NCBI GenBank assembly: GCA_013373425.1
Contig: JABXHW010000012.1
Location: 45,899 to 109,898 of the forward strand
DNA: 64,000 nucleotides
Reading direction: 5' to 3'
Source of the DNA: Flavobacteriia bacterium
GTDB taxonomy: Bacteria; Bacteroidota; Bacteroidia; Flavobacteriales; Schleiferiaceae
Every line of letters starts with the position of its first letter. Position 1 is the stretch's first letter. The notes under the pieces are model-generated. The model saw only the letters and a list, made by a program, of their open reading frames with translations. It ran no database searches and was not told where the DNA came from. The position numbers were made by a program, and so were the translations under genes. Shown one piece after another: positions 16,708 through 25,051 of this stretch.

Positions 16708-17616
16708 TTACACTTGTCGCATGGATATTTTCTCCAAAGTGAATTGCTCTAGTAAATCCCTCAAGGAAATGGACTTTTTCGATTTCGTCAATCCTGACTT
16801 GTAAGCTATGGCTCCAAGAATTTCTTCTTTGGAACGTCCTTCCATTCTTAACTGGTTGATACTCTTGGCTCCATTGCGTTTGGAAAGCCGATGGCCATCT
16901 TCGCCCATCCAAAGCGGACTATGTGCATACTTCGGAGGTGTGTGACCCAAGACATCCATCAGGGCGAGTTGTCGGGGGGTGCTATCCACTAAATCGGCAC
17001 CGCGGAGCACATGCGTGATACCCATTTCAATATCATCCACTGTACAGGCCAATTGATAGGCCCACATGCCGTCGGCTCGCTTCACAACAAAGTCGCCCCC
17101 AAATGCAGGTGGGAACAGCTGTTCTCCCAAGATGAGGTCGTTGTACGAGTAGGACTTATGAGGTAGTCGGAACCGAATGGAAGGATCTTTTTCATATCGA
17201 TTTGCTTCCTGCTCTTCAGGACTCAAATCTCTGCAGAAACCCGGGTAATCCGGGCCTTCAGATGAGATGCCGTGAGGAGCTGAAGCTAGAGCTTGAAGGT
17301 CTTTTCTCGAGCAGAAGCAAGGGTATGTAAGACCTGCACTTTCAAGTTTTTGGAGGGCGGATTCGTAAAGCTCAGTTCTCTGACTTTGATAGAACGGTCC
17401 CTCATCCCAATGTAATCCCAACCAATCCATGTCACGCATGATTTGGTCGGCGTATTCCTGCTTACTTCTTTGGGTATCATTGTCCTCCATTCTCAAAATG
17501 AAGGAGCCCTTCATTTTGCGAGCTTGGAGCCAGGAAAGAGTGGCAGTAGCAAAATTACCAAGGTGTAGCTCGCCCGTAGGCGAGGGAGCAAATCGGAAGC
17601 GAGGTTGAGCTTCCAA
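16708..17616 (-). CDS. gluQ: Glutamyl-Q tRNA(Asp) synthetase
   Basis: A 302-residue truncated relative of glutamyl-tRNA synthetase that lacks the anticodon-binding domain. In E. coli (YadB/GluQ) it attaches glutamate to queuosine at position 34 of tRNA(Asp). It has RFAPSPTGELHLGN with the HIGH-like HLGN (18-21) and the KMSKS-like RLSKR (243-247). It also carries the zinc site typical of this subfamily: Cys100, Cys102, Tyr124 and Cys128 (CFC ... YPGFC). Its short length separates it from GltX. It begins 5 bp after kdsC, so it appears to be the last gene of the kdsD-kdsA-kdsC unit, an unexpected but common type of pairing. Confidence 0.9.
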   Translation of the reverse strand: MEAQPRFRFAPSPTGELHLGNFATATLSWLQARKMKGSFILRMEDNDTQRSKQEYADQIMRDMDWLGLHWDEGPFYQSQRTELYESALQKLESAGLTYPCFCSRKDLQALASAPHGISSEGPDYPGFCRDLSPEEQEANRYEKDPSIRFRLPHKSYSYNDLILGEQLFPPAFGGDFVVKRADGMWAYQLACTVDDIEMGITHVLRGADLVDSTPRQLALMDVLGHTPPKYAHSPLWMGEDGHRLSKRNGAKSINQLRMEGRSKEEILGAIAYKSGLTKSKKSISLRDLLEQFTLEKISMRQV

Positions 17617-17621
17617 AATGA

Positions 17622-18245
17622 TTAGATGAGATAGCGATCAATCCACTCGCGAACGACGCCTTCCCCACCCTTGAGAGGTAGAATCACATCTACTGTTTTT
17701 CGCACAGCAGGAACAGCATCGGCTGGACAAGCGGTAAAACCTACTACTTCCATGATTGGAATATCGCTTACGTCATCACCAATGTAGGCGATGTTTTCAG
17801 GAATAATATCCATCTCATTCACCCATTCATTTAAGACCTCAATCTTAGGTCGAGTTCCCACATAAACGTGATCGATACCGAGCATTTCAGCTCTTCTTTC
17901 AATCATTCTAGGCTCACGACCTGCGGAGATAATCCCAGTCTTGATTCCTCTTTCTTTCAGGAACTTGATGCCCATTCCATCCTTTGCGTTGAACTTCTTT
18001 ATTTCATCGCCTTCAGCGGTGTATATCATGCCTGCGTCGGTCAAAACTCCATCACAGTCCATAATGACAAACTGGATATTCTTGGCTTTGTCCTTCTCTT
18101 TCAGGTCGCAATGAAGTAGGTCTTCCGCCGGGATATTTAATTGTGCCGCCAAGTCGAGAACCGCGGTGATGCTGATCTTCGCCAAGTCGATTTCTTGACC
18201 GCTGAAGTATTCTAGATTCTTCTTGAGGTTTTCTGAAATTGTCAT
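17622..18245 (-). CDS. kdsC: Kdo-8-phosphate phosphatase KdsC with N-terminal extension
   Basis: A 207-residue HAD-superfamily phosphatase that removes phosphate from Kdo-8-phosphate, third step of Kdo synthesis for LPS. The nucleophile/acid pair is Asp63 and Asp65 in MDCDGVLTD. KFNAKDGMGIKFLKERGI and AYIGDDVSDIPIM are typical of the C0-capped, tetrameric KdsC type. Usual KdsC proteins are about 170-185 residues. Here about 50 residues precede the catalytic domain, containing a helical LDLAAQLNIPAEDLL segment that looks like part of a small HTH. The gene overlaps kdsA by four bases (ATGA). Confidence 0.88.
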   Translation of the reverse strand: MTISENLKKNLEYFSGQEIDLAKISITAVLDLAAQLNIPAEDLLHCDLKEKDKAKNIQFVIMDCDGVLTDAGMIYTAEGDEIKKFNAKDGMGIKFLKERGIKTGIISAGREPRMIERRAEMLGIDHVYVGTRPKIEVLNEWVNEMDIIPENIAYIGDDVSDIPIMEVVGFTACPADAVPAVRKTVDVILPLKGGEGVVREWIDRYLI

Positions 18246-19018
18246 TTGCCTAGAGCTTTTCTGATGGCCATTGTTTTCTCCAAGATGCCTCGAAGCTTGT
18301 CAAGTTGCAACATGGTGTGAGGATCGCTTTTCGCTGTCTTTGGGTCGGGATGAGTTTCAATGAAGAATCCGTCGGCACCAGTAGCGGCTGCTGAAAGAGC
18401 GATGGTTTCAATCATGCTTGGGTCGCCACCTGTAACTCCTTCGGTTTTGTTTGGCTTCTGCACAGAGTGGGTGCAATCCATAATTACAGGAACACCATGC
18501 GTTTTCAGACGATGAATGGAAGTGGCATCAACGATGAGGTCGCTATAGCCGAAAGTGACTCCCCTTTCGCAGACCCAAACATTGTTGTTCCTTGTAGATT
18601 GAACCTTTTCTACGGGGAAACTCATAGCCTCAGGAGAAAGGAATTGTCCTTTCTTGATGTTGACTCCTTTACCAGTGTTCCCAGCTGCAATCAAGAGTTC
18701 TGTTTGGCGACAAAGGAATGCTGGAATCTGAAGGTGATCCACATATTGAGCAGCGCGCTCTGCTTCGTGAGATTCGTGAATGTCGGTGATGGTTTCAACG
18801 CCGAATTCTTCGCCAATAGATTTCAAGATACCGAGGGCCTTTTCATCCCCGATGCCTGTGAATGAATCGAGACGGGAGCGATTTGCTTTTCGATAACTTC
18901 CTTTGAAGATGTAGTGTATTCCCAGGTCGTCGCATATTGCTTTTACCTCTTTAGCAATGAGTCTTGGGGTTTCTTCATTTTCGATGGCGCAAGGGCCGGC
19001 AATGAGCGTGAATGCCAT
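18242..19018 (-). CDS. kdsA: Kdo-8-phosphate synthase, metal-dependent class
   Basis: A 258-residue cytosolic enzyme that condenses phosphoenolpyruvate with D-arabinose-5-phosphate. Family marks are IAGPCAIEN, FKGSYRKANRS (38-48) and CTHSVQKPN. The residues that bind the divalent metal in Aquifex aeolicus KdsA (Cys11, His185, Glu222, Asp233) line up one-for-one, shifted by one, with Cys10, His184, Glu221 and Asp232 here. The non-metallo enzymes such as E. coli have Asn in place of the Cys. It should therefore be a metallo-enzyme. Neighbours kdsD (3 bp upstream) and kdsC (4-bp overlap) complete the pathway up to free Kdo. Confidence 0.95.
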   Translation of the reverse strand: MAFTLIAGPCAIENEETPRLIAKEVKAICDDLGIHYIFKGSYRKANRSRLDSFTGIGDEKALGILKSIGEEFGVETITDIHESHEAERAAQYVDHLQIPAFLCRQTELLIAAGNTGKGVNIKKGQFLSPEAMSFPVEKVQSTRNNNVWVCERGVTFGYSDLIVDATSIHRLKTHGVPVIMDCTHSVQKPNKTEGVTGGDPSMIETIALSAAATGADGFFIETHPDPKTAKSDPHTMLQLDKLRGILEKTMAIRKALGK

Positions 19019-19021
19019 GCT

Positions 19022-19624
19022 TTATGATTTTTGACGCGCCTTGTCACCTAAGTAACCACTGTGGTGACGCTTCGCGTATTCTTCTTTTGTGAACCCGATT
19101 TTCTCTTCCATCAAAACAACCAATACATCGCCAACAACTGTCATGACCGTCGTTGAAGTAGTAGGCGCTAGGCCGAGTGGGCAAACTTCTTTCGGATTGC
19201 CGGTGTAGAGTAGAACATCGCTGAACTTGGCAAGGTCGCCGTCCAACGATCCAGTAAGACCGATAATTTCTATCCCTGGGTGGAGTCGTTTCACGAGATG
19301 TTCCATTTCAACGATTTCTCTGGTTTTACCCGAGTTCGAAATCAGAAACATCACATCGTTTTCTTGAACAATACCTAAATCTCCATGCTGAGATTCGGCG
19401 GGGTGCAAGAAGATTGCTGGAGTACCGGTGGAAGTAAGGGTTGTGGCGATATTCACGCCAATTTGACCTGCTTTACCCATACCGCTCACAACGAGCTTTC
19501 CACCCTTCTGGTGAACTTGACGATAAATTAATTCAACTGCGTCTTGAATAACCCCGTCGATTGGGATGTTGCGAATGGCTTCTACTTCAGCGTCGATGAT
19601 CGCTTGAATTCGCGACTGTACCAT
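19022..19624 (-). CDS. kdsD: D-arabinose-5-phosphate isomerase, SIS domain only
   Basis: A 200-residue sugar isomerase that makes D-arabinose-5-phosphate from ribulose-5-phosphate, feeding KdsA. SIS-domain motifs are VVSGMGKAGQIG, HPAESQHGDLG and ISNSGKTREI, plus the LAPTTSTTVM phosphate loop. KpsF/GutQ proteins usually have about 320 residues with two CBS domains; this one lacks both, as in the short isomerases known from Bacteroides. An ATG at 19642 would add six residues, but it lies within the -7 box of the operon, so the second ATG at 19624 is chosen. It is the first gene of kdsD-kdsA-kdsC-gluQ. Confidence 0.88.
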   Translation of the reverse strand: MVQSRIQAIIDAEVEAIRNIPIDGVIQDAVELIYRQVHQKGGKLVVSGMGKAGQIGVNIATTLTSTGTPAIFLHPAESQHGDLGIVQENDVMFLISNSGKTREIVEMEHLVKRLHPGIEIIGLTGSLDGDLAKFSDVLLYTGNPKEVCPLGLAPTTSTTVMTVVGDVLVVLMEEKIGFTKEEYAKRHHSGYLGDKARQKS

Positions 19625-19639
19625 TGAAAAAAGTTTGGT

Positions 19640-19647
19640 CAAAGGTA
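19640..19647 (-). promoter_or_regulatory. -7 box TACCTTTG of the kds operon
   Basis: Exact match. It overlaps the upstream candidate ATG of kdsD (19642), so transcription must start past that codon, near 19634. This decides the start at 19624. Confidence 0.6.
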
Positions 19648-19772
19648 AGAAAAAGCGAGCGGGGAAAAGGGAGAGCGTTAGGGGGTTTGGAAGGATGTGT
19701 TGTCGACCTAAAAAAGGTTGAAGATGTAGAGGAAAGTTTGGAGTGAAGTGGGGTTGAGGGGGAGCGAAATTT

Positions 19773-19950
19773 CCGGGGCCGGCCTCCAGCCACCCACCAT
19801 CGCAAAGTTCCGAAATCTCTGCCCCCGACTCGGGTGGTAAACGTTTACAATCGGCTAGTTTTTAACATTCCAGGCAGTTTTTCTGAGTTTGAAATATTTG
19901 ATTTTAAAGGTGTTAACTTGAGACTGGGGCGGGGTCGTAGCCCCCACTAA
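19773..19950 (+). repeat. MITE-like inverted-repeat element, copy C
   Basis: A diverged copy, about 175 bp, inside the 447-bp gene-free gap between kdsD and the 20072 gene. The left end (about 19773-19795) reads CCGGGGCCGGCCTCCAGCC, and the right end (19926-19945) is GGGGC...GCCCC after ACTTGAGACT. The core has GGGTGGTAAACG (19832-19843), then an 8-bp insertion, then CGGCTAG (19852-19858). I see no gene or RNA in the remainder of the gap; 19648-19770 is G-rich low-complexity DNA. Confidence 0.5.
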
Positions 19951-20059
19951 CCCCAATCACTCAGTCTGCCGATAAGTGTGTGAGGTGGTTCTCTTTGGTG
20001 AAGGTTTTCAGTCAATAAAGAGTTTGATGAAAGCGGGTGTATAGATGCGCTCCTCTTAG

Positions 20060-20067
20060 TACCTTTC
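20060..20067 (+). promoter_or_regulatory. Near-consensus -7 box TACCTTTC
   Basis: Seven of eight match, only 4 bp before the ATG of the 20072 gene. If used, the mRNA would be nearly leaderless or translation would start further in. Confidence 0.35.
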
Positions 20068-20071
20068 GGAC

Positions 20072-20440
20072 ATGAAGAAATTCAATCTAATCAACGCGCT
20101 TACCTTCACAACGCGTGCCTGGTCGTTTATCATTTCACTGATTGCTATTCTGTACATGATATCGAGCAAATTTGGTTTCGCCGACGGACAGGAGTCATTG
20201 ACGGAAACGCTGACATTCTTGTTCTTTCCGTTGGGGACGTGCACCGGGTTGATGATAGGCTGGAAGGATGAAAAATGGGGAGGAATCATCTCTACTTTAT
20301 CGCTCATTGGTTACTTTAGTATCGCTCACCAGCTCTTGAACGATTTTGCATTTGTGTTCTTTATTAGCACTCCTGCAATTCTCTATCTCGTCATTTACTA
20401 TTTGAAGTTACGAGAAGGTCGTCGGCTTAATGAGAACTAA
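20072..20440 (+). CDS. Unknown small four-TM protein
   Basis: A 122-residue inner-membrane protein with four hydrophobic segments (about 14-33, 45-62, 68-86 and 90-110), short loops, and a charged tail ending REGRRLNEN. The second loop has GWKDEKWGG. It resembles the small DUF-type membrane proteins frequent in Bacteroidota; I do not recognise a function. The downstream lipoprotein gene starts 10 bp after its stop (an in-frame ATG for that gene overlaps by 11 bp), so they are probably co-expressed. Confidence 0.65.
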   Translation: MKKFNLINALTFTTRAWSFIISLIAILYMISSKFGFADGQESLTETLTFLFFPLGTCTGLMIGWKDEKWGGIISTLSLIGYFSIAHQLLNDFAFVFFISTPAILYLVIYYLKLREGRRLNEN

Positions 20441-20450
20441 ACCTAGCCCT

Positions 20451-20960
20451 ATGAAACTATATCAGCTTGCCGCCGTTTCAATGCTCGCGCTGCTATCCTC
20501 TTGTGGTGGTGAAGAGGGAGACGGGAACTCAAATGAGATGTCGACATCTACCGAAGCTTCTGGGAGTTCTGAAGAGAAACCGTCCGTTGCTCTCGATTTT
20601 GCCATGGATCCTGCCAGCATTTTGAATGTGGAGGGAAATCCTGTAGAAGCACTCATCCAAGATGCCCAGGCCAATGCAGAGCGGGCCCTCACTTTTTATG
20701 TTGGAAACGCCGAACGCGCTCTATCTGTGGCCAAGGGATTCGAATATGCTGTCGTTGTGATTGGCAACCACACCGTGGTGAAAATTGTGAGTTATGACGA
20801 CTGTCTTGAATCGGGATCTTGGGGCATTTGTATGCCCCTAGCAGAAGGATATATTCGCCGCAGAGGAAATATGGAGCCTGTTGGTGACTATATGAATAAT
20901 ATCGTTGGAACTCCCGACGATCAGAATCGCAAAATTTATCTCTTCAACAGAAAGAGATAA
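20451..20960 (+). CDS. SPII lipoprotein, unknown
   Basis: A 169-residue lipoprotein. The signal peptide MKLYQLAAVSMLALLSSC gives lipidated Cys18, followed by a Gly/Glu/Ser-rich linker of about 30 residues. A small domain follows, with the lines NAERALSVAKGFEYAVVVIG and YDDCLESGSWGICMPLAEGY. The two Cys residues in the latter could form a disulfide. The ATG at 20430 overlaps the upstream gene and would put seven polar residues (MRTKPSP) before the signal peptide, so 20451 is preferred. No known family. Confidence 0.65.
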   Translation: MKLYQLAAVSMLALLSSCGGEEGDGNSNEMSTSTEASGSSEEKPSVALDFAMDPASILNVEGNPVEALIQDAQANAERALTFYVGNAERALSVAKGFEYAVVVIGNHTVVKIVSYDDCLESGSWGICMPLAEGYIRRRGNMEPVGDYMNNIVGTPDDQNRKIYLFNRKR

Positions 20961-20980
20961 ATAGGAGAAGCCCAATTTTT

Positions 20981-22132
20981 ATGCAATATCCAGGTCGACT
21001 TCATTCCAAGCTTCCTCAGGTTGGAACGACAATCTTTACGGAAATGAGTGCCCTTGCCGCTGAGCACGGTGCAGTGAACTTGTCTCAAGGTTTCCCAGAT
21101 TTCGATCCAGATCCTGCATTGATTGAGGCCACTCAGCGAGCTATGCGAGACGGACACAATCAATATGCGCCCATGGCAGGATGGCTGCCTTTGAGGGAGC
21201 GAATTGCTGAACAAGTAGCCAAGCGCCATGGCTGTGAGGTGAACCCTGAATCAGAGATTACCATCACCGCTGGAGCTACCCAAGCTCTGTGTACAGCTAT
21301 GGCTGCGACGCTCACGGAAGGTGACGAGGTGATAATTTTTACCCCGGCATACGATGCCTATGCTCCATTGATTGAATTGTTTGGAGCGACTCCTGTTTAT
21401 ATCAAACTTCAATATCCCGATTATCACATCGACTGGGATCAGCTGGCTCGGATGGTCAGCCATAAAACGAAGATGATTCTCCTGAACAATCCACACAATC
21501 CTACTGGAGCGGTATTCTCGGAAGAGGATTTGATTCAGCTTGAAAAGGTGGTTTCAGGAAGCAATATTTTGATTCTTTCCGACGAAGTCTACGAACACAT
21601 CATTTTTGATGGGAGGAAGCATCACTCTCTTTTATCCCGACCAGCTCTAGCGGAAAGAACACTTGCAGTTTTTAGCTTCGGAAAGACCTTTCACATGACC
21701 GGTTGGAAGATTGGATATGCCATCGCACCAGAGAACTTGATGAAGGAATTCAGAAAAGTGCATCAGTTCAATGTCTTTAGCGTTCATCGCCCTTCGCAAG
21801 TGGCGCTGGCAGAGTTTCTTCAAGATGATTCTCATTGGGATGTTGGATCAATGTATGCCGCAAAGAGGGATGAATTTTTATCCTTGATTGAAGGTTCGAG
21901 ATTCACAATTCTCCCCACTCACGGCAGCTATTTCGTGCTGTTGAATTACGACGGAATCACGGAGGAAAAGGATGTGGATTTTGCACGGCGATTGACGATT
22001 GAACACAAGTTGGCAAGTATTCCGGTTTCGGTGTTTTACAATGTGCCTACCGATCATAAAGTGTTGCGATTCTGCTTTGCGAAGAATTCTGAAACCCTTC
22101 AGAAAGGAGCCGAAATCATCAAGTCTCTCTAA
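20981..22132 (+). CDS. Methionine aminotransferase (YbdL/KAT-like, class I PLP)
   Basis: A 383-residue fold-type I aminotransferase close to E. coli YbdL and kynurenine aminotransferases. YbdL uses methionine and aromatic amino acids, and the enzyme may close the methionine salvage route by aminating ketomethylthiobutyrate. Motifs are NLSQGFPDFDP (33-43), NNPHNPTG (169-176), SDEVYEH (200-206, with Asp201 for the pyridine nitrogen and Tyr204) and the Schiff-base lysine K235 in SFGKTFHMTGWK. It starts 20 bp after the lipoprotein gene and ends in a 4-bp convergent overlap with the 22129-22656 gene. Confidence 0.9.
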   Translation: MQYPGRLHSKLPQVGTTIFTEMSALAAEHGAVNLSQGFPDFDPDPALIEATQRAMRDGHNQYAPMAGWLPLRERIAEQVAKRHGCEVNPESEITITAGATQALCTAMAATLTEGDEVIIFTPAYDAYAPLIELFGATPVYIKLQYPDYHIDWDQLARMVSHKTKMILLNNPHNPTGAVFSEEDLIQLEKVVSGSNILILSDEVYEHIIFDGRKHHSLLSRPALAERTLAVFSFGKTFHMTGWKIGYAIAPENLMKEFRKVHQFNVFSVHRPSQVALAEFLQDDSHWDVGSMYAAKRDEFLSLIEGSRFTILPTHGSYFVLLNYDGITEEKDVDFARRLTIEHKLASIPVSVFYNVPTDHKVLRFCFAKNSETLQKGAEIIKSL

Positions 22133-22656
22133 TATCTAATCCGTCGCTTATATTTCCTTTTAGAGATACGAATTTTTGTAGGCGCGAAACTAGGTACCTC
22201 TTTACGCTGAGCGATTGATTTATTCCTACCGCCTCCTAAATTGACAGGTGCGAGTTTAGCGAACGGACTGAACTCCACAACGGAGCTATCTTCAAAAGCG
22301 ACACACTTTAAAGGTAACCATAGGTACTGTGTGCCCCGCTCCAGTATAATCCAATGTGGTTTCTTCAGGGCGACGTAGATAAAAATCGAACTGTCCGTCA
22401 CTGTCCCAACCTCAATACCTTTAACCGTTAAACTGATCTCAGCGGCAGTAGAATCTTTGGTATCCAAATCAACTAATTCAACCCACCCACTGTCGAGATA
22501 TCCATAGTGCATCCGCGGACGCTTTGATGTAGAGGTGTCTTCTTCAAACTCCTTGACCTGTGTGGGGATTTCTTTCGCATTGAGATTTAAACTTAAACCG
22601 AAAGCGAGCAACAGGCTAGTGAATTGGAGAGAGAGTAAGTGATAATTGAAAACCAT
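22129..22656 (-). CDS. Unknown exported basic-tailed protein
   Basis: A 175-residue protein with a probable N-terminal export signal (hydrophobic 8-25, ending near LNLNA). The short mature domain (about 50-140) contains HYGYLDSGWVELVDLDTKD and a WIILERGTQYLWLPL strand. A strongly basic C-terminus follows (RISKRKYKRRIRY), which could bind nucleic acid, LPS or peptidoglycan. No family recognised. It converges on and overlaps the aminotransferase gene by four bases, with 49 bp to the next same-strand gene upstream. Confidence 0.6.
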   Translation of the reverse strand: MVFNYHLLSLQFTSLLLAFGLSLNLNAKEIPTQVKEFEEDTSTSKRPRMHYGYLDSGWVELVDLDTKDSTAAEISLTVKGIEVGTVTDSSIFIYVALKKPHWIILERGTQYLWLPLKCVAFEDSSVVEFSPFAKLAPVNLGGGRNKSIAQRKEVPSFAPTKIRISKRKYKRRIRY

Positions 22657-22705
22657 AGAAGAGAGTATCTACTAAATTAACGTCTCTTCCCTGTAGTTTA
22701 GTTGG

Positions 22706-23329
22706 CTATCGGAATCGATAACAGAATTCGCCACTAATAATACTCTGTACAGGGTTGCCTGTCATATTCACCTGATTAGGAACAAAGGTGTAAACGCCGA
22801 CCGTCTGCTTAAGAACCGCAGAAATAGAAAAGTGCCTGGATAATTCCACACGGTAACCTACCTCTCCGTATGTCATTACGTGATTCAGAAATGGGTCGTA
22901 GGTATGATCTTCTGTAAAGATGCTAGACCGAACCTTTAGTTGTCGAATAAATGTGTTCTGGACCCCACCGCCATAGAAGAATTTGGAACGTCTTGGGTAG
23001 TATCGAAATCCGGCGTGGACGTAAGCACCACTCCTGTTAAATGTTAGATCTACCCCTCCGGCGTCTCCTCCGTTTTGATCACGAAAAGCGAAGTAGGCTA
23101 AATGCCCTATATCCGTGAAGCCTGAGCCCAAAATGAAGGCCCAATTGCGTTTGCGAACCTCAAAGCTCACACCTACGTCAAAGGTAAATCGCTCGTAGCT
23201 AAAGTCACTTCCTAAATCTCCGTAGTAACCACTGACTCCACCGCCCGTGCTAACATTCATAGTGTATTCAACTTGGCCAATGCCGAGCAAAGAGGATGTA
23301 AGAAGGGATAAGAAGAGAAAGTATTTCAT
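22706..23329 (-). CDS. Outer-membrane beta-barrel protein (small, porin-like family)
   Basis: A 207-residue protein with a cleaved signal peptide (MKYFLFLSLLTSSLLGIGQ). The mature part is a regular alternation of aromatic/hydrophobic and polar residues, ending in the aromatic C-terminal strand EFCYRFR. The GGGVSGYYGDLGSDFSYERF start is a motif of the small eight-stranded barrels (DUF6089/OmpA-like barrel) very common in Bacteroidota, where it often marks gliding or envelope accessory proteins. Function cannot be deduced. It is probably monocistronic. Confidence 0.75.
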   Translation of the reverse strand: MKYFLFLSLLTSSLLGIGQVEYTMNVSTGGGVSGYYGDLGSDFSYERFTFDVGVSFEVRKRNWAFILGSGFTDIGHLAYFAFRDQNGGDAGGVDLTFNRSGAYVHAGFRYYPRRSKFFYGGGVQNTFIRQLKVRSSIFTEDHTYDPFLNHVMTYGEVGYRVELSRHFSISAVLKQTVGVYTFVPNQVNMTGNPVQSIISGEFCYRFR

Positions 23330-23369
23330 GAGAGCGGATTTGTAATGAAACTACAAATCGCTTCAGAAA

Positions 23370-24980
23370 TTATACCTCTCTATCTAACGTATCAGTTACG
23401 ACGTGATAACGCGGATCTTCAATAGAACGCTCAATGATAGTATCGAATTCAGGGTTACGTCTCATCAATAAATCGATGCACTCCGGACTCAAATGTGTCA
23501 GTTTGATTTCTTTGCCCAAGTCGAGGTACTTGTTGGCCATATTGCGAACTGCTTCAACTCCCGAATGGTCGGTTACCTTAGATTCGATGAAGTCCAACTC
23601 AACCTTGTTTGGGTCGGTCTTAGGGTCAAATTTCGAATTGAAACCTTGAACGGAGCCGAAGAACAAAGGCCCCCAAATCTCATACACCTTAGTGCCATCT
23701 TCCTTAATGCTCTTTCTGGCGCGAATCATTGTGGCATTCTTCCAAGCGAAAACCAAGGCGCTCATAATCACACCGGCGACCACGGCAATGGCCAAGTCTT
23801 GCCACACTGTGATAGCAGAAACAGCAATCAACACAATGGCATCCGCCAATGGAATCTTGTTGAGAATTCTGAAGCTACTCCAAGCAAAAGTGCCAATCAC
23901 CACCATGAACATCACTCCCACCAATGCGGCGATTGGAATCTGTTCAATCAATGGGGCAGCAAAGAGGATGAATGCTAAAAGTGCTAATGCAGCAACTAGT
24001 CCAGAAAGTCGACCACGACCGCCGGAGTTTACGTTGATGATGGATTGACCAATCATTGCACAGCCGCCCATTCCACCGAATAGGCCATTCACAATATTTG
24101 CGCCCCCTTGAGCCAAACACTCGCGGTTTCCACTGCCTCGTGTCTCGGTGAGATCATCCACAAGGTTCAGGGTCATCAACGACTCAATTAAGCCAACTGC
24201 AGCTAGCAAGACGGCTGTTGAAAAGATTAGACCCCAGTGTCCTTGCATGGTGTCAATAACTCCAAAGATTTGGGCTTGGAATGTTGGCAATCCACCGGCT
24301 AAACCATCGCCGCCACCTTCGCGAATGAACGAACCTACTGTGCTCACGTCGAGGCCACCGAAAATGGTAATCATAGCAACCACAACAATGCCGGTAAGAG
24401 CCGCAGGAACCTTTTTGGTAATTTTTGGAAGTGCGTACATAATGCCCATGGTCAACGCAACCAGGCCAATCATTACGTAAAGTTGATTGCCTTGAATCCA
24501 GACCATTTCGCCATCTACATTGGTCTTAAACATGCCAAGCTGTGAAAGGAAAATCACAATGGCGAGACCATTTACAAAGCCCATCATTACGGGGTGTGGA
24601 ATGAGACGAACGAACTTACCAAGCTTGAACACGCCTGCCATCATTTGGACCACTCCTGTGATAAGAAGAGTGATGAACAACCAGTACAAACCGAGGTTTT
24701 CGATAGGTTCGCCCAAGGCGTCACCAACTTGGTTACCCTGTTGGATGAGGTGAACCATGACCACCGCCATGGCACCCGTAGCGCCGGAAATCATGCCTGG
24801 TCGACCGCCAAACAAAGAGGTGATCAATCCCATCATAAAAGCACCGTACAAACCAACCATCGGAGGAACCCCCGCCACAAAGGCAAAAGCCACGGCTTCT
24901 GGAACAAGAGCGAGTGCTACGGTAAGTCCAGATAGAATGTCGTCTTTCGGATTGAAAGTGAAGTTGTTAAAGATGCGCAT
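23370..24980 (-). CDS. SulP-family anion transporter with STAS domain
   Basis: A 536-residue inner-membrane transporter of the SLC26/SulP family. About 12-14 helices fill residues 1-420, with the family stretches LVPEAVAFAFVAGVPPMVGL near the start and NGLFGGMGGCAMIGQSIIN midway. A short cytoplasmic STAS domain follows (about 430-525). Members import sulfate or bicarbonate with Na+ or H+. The GGCAMIGQS region is like BicA/DauA-type marine proteins, so a Na+/bicarbonate or dicarboxylate role is as likely as sulfate. A consensus -7 box lies 27 bp upstream. Confidence 0.9.
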   Translation of the reverse strand: MRIFNNFTFNPKDDILSGLTVALALVPEAVAFAFVAGVPPMVGLYGAFMMGLITSLFGGRPGMISGATGAMAVVMVHLIQQGNQVGDALGEPIENLGLYWLFITLLITGVVQMMAGVFKLGKFVRLIPHPVMMGFVNGLAIVIFLSQLGMFKTNVDGEMVWIQGNQLYVMIGLVALTMGIMYALPKITKKVPAALTGIVVVAMITIFGGLDVSTVGSFIREGGGDGLAGGLPTFQAQIFGVIDTMQGHWGLIFSTAVLLAAVGLIESLMTLNLVDDLTETRGSGNRECLAQGGANIVNGLFGGMGGCAMIGQSIINVNSGGRGRLSGLVAALALLAFILFAAPLIEQIPIAALVGVMFMVVIGTFAWSSFRILNKIPLADAIVLIAVSAITVWQDLAIAVVAGVIMSALVFAWKNATMIRARKSIKEDGTKVYEIWGPLFFGSVQGFNSKFDPKTDPNKVELDFIESKVTDHSGVEAVRNMANKYLDLGKEIKLTHLSPECIDLLMRRNPEFDTIIERSIEDPRYHVVTDTLDREV

Positions 24981-25006
24981 GATTCCCTATTTCGCATTGA
25001 AGGCGG

Positions 25007-25014
25007 CAAAGGTA
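25007..25014 (-). promoter_or_regulatory. -7 box TACCTTTG of the sulP gene
   Basis: Exact match on the minus strand, 27 bp before the SulP start and beyond the end of the upstream K+ channel gene. This indicates SulP has its own promoter. Confidence 0.55.
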
Positions 25015-25051
25015 CACACTTAATTTTGCCCGAGATTACTGTGATGTAAAT

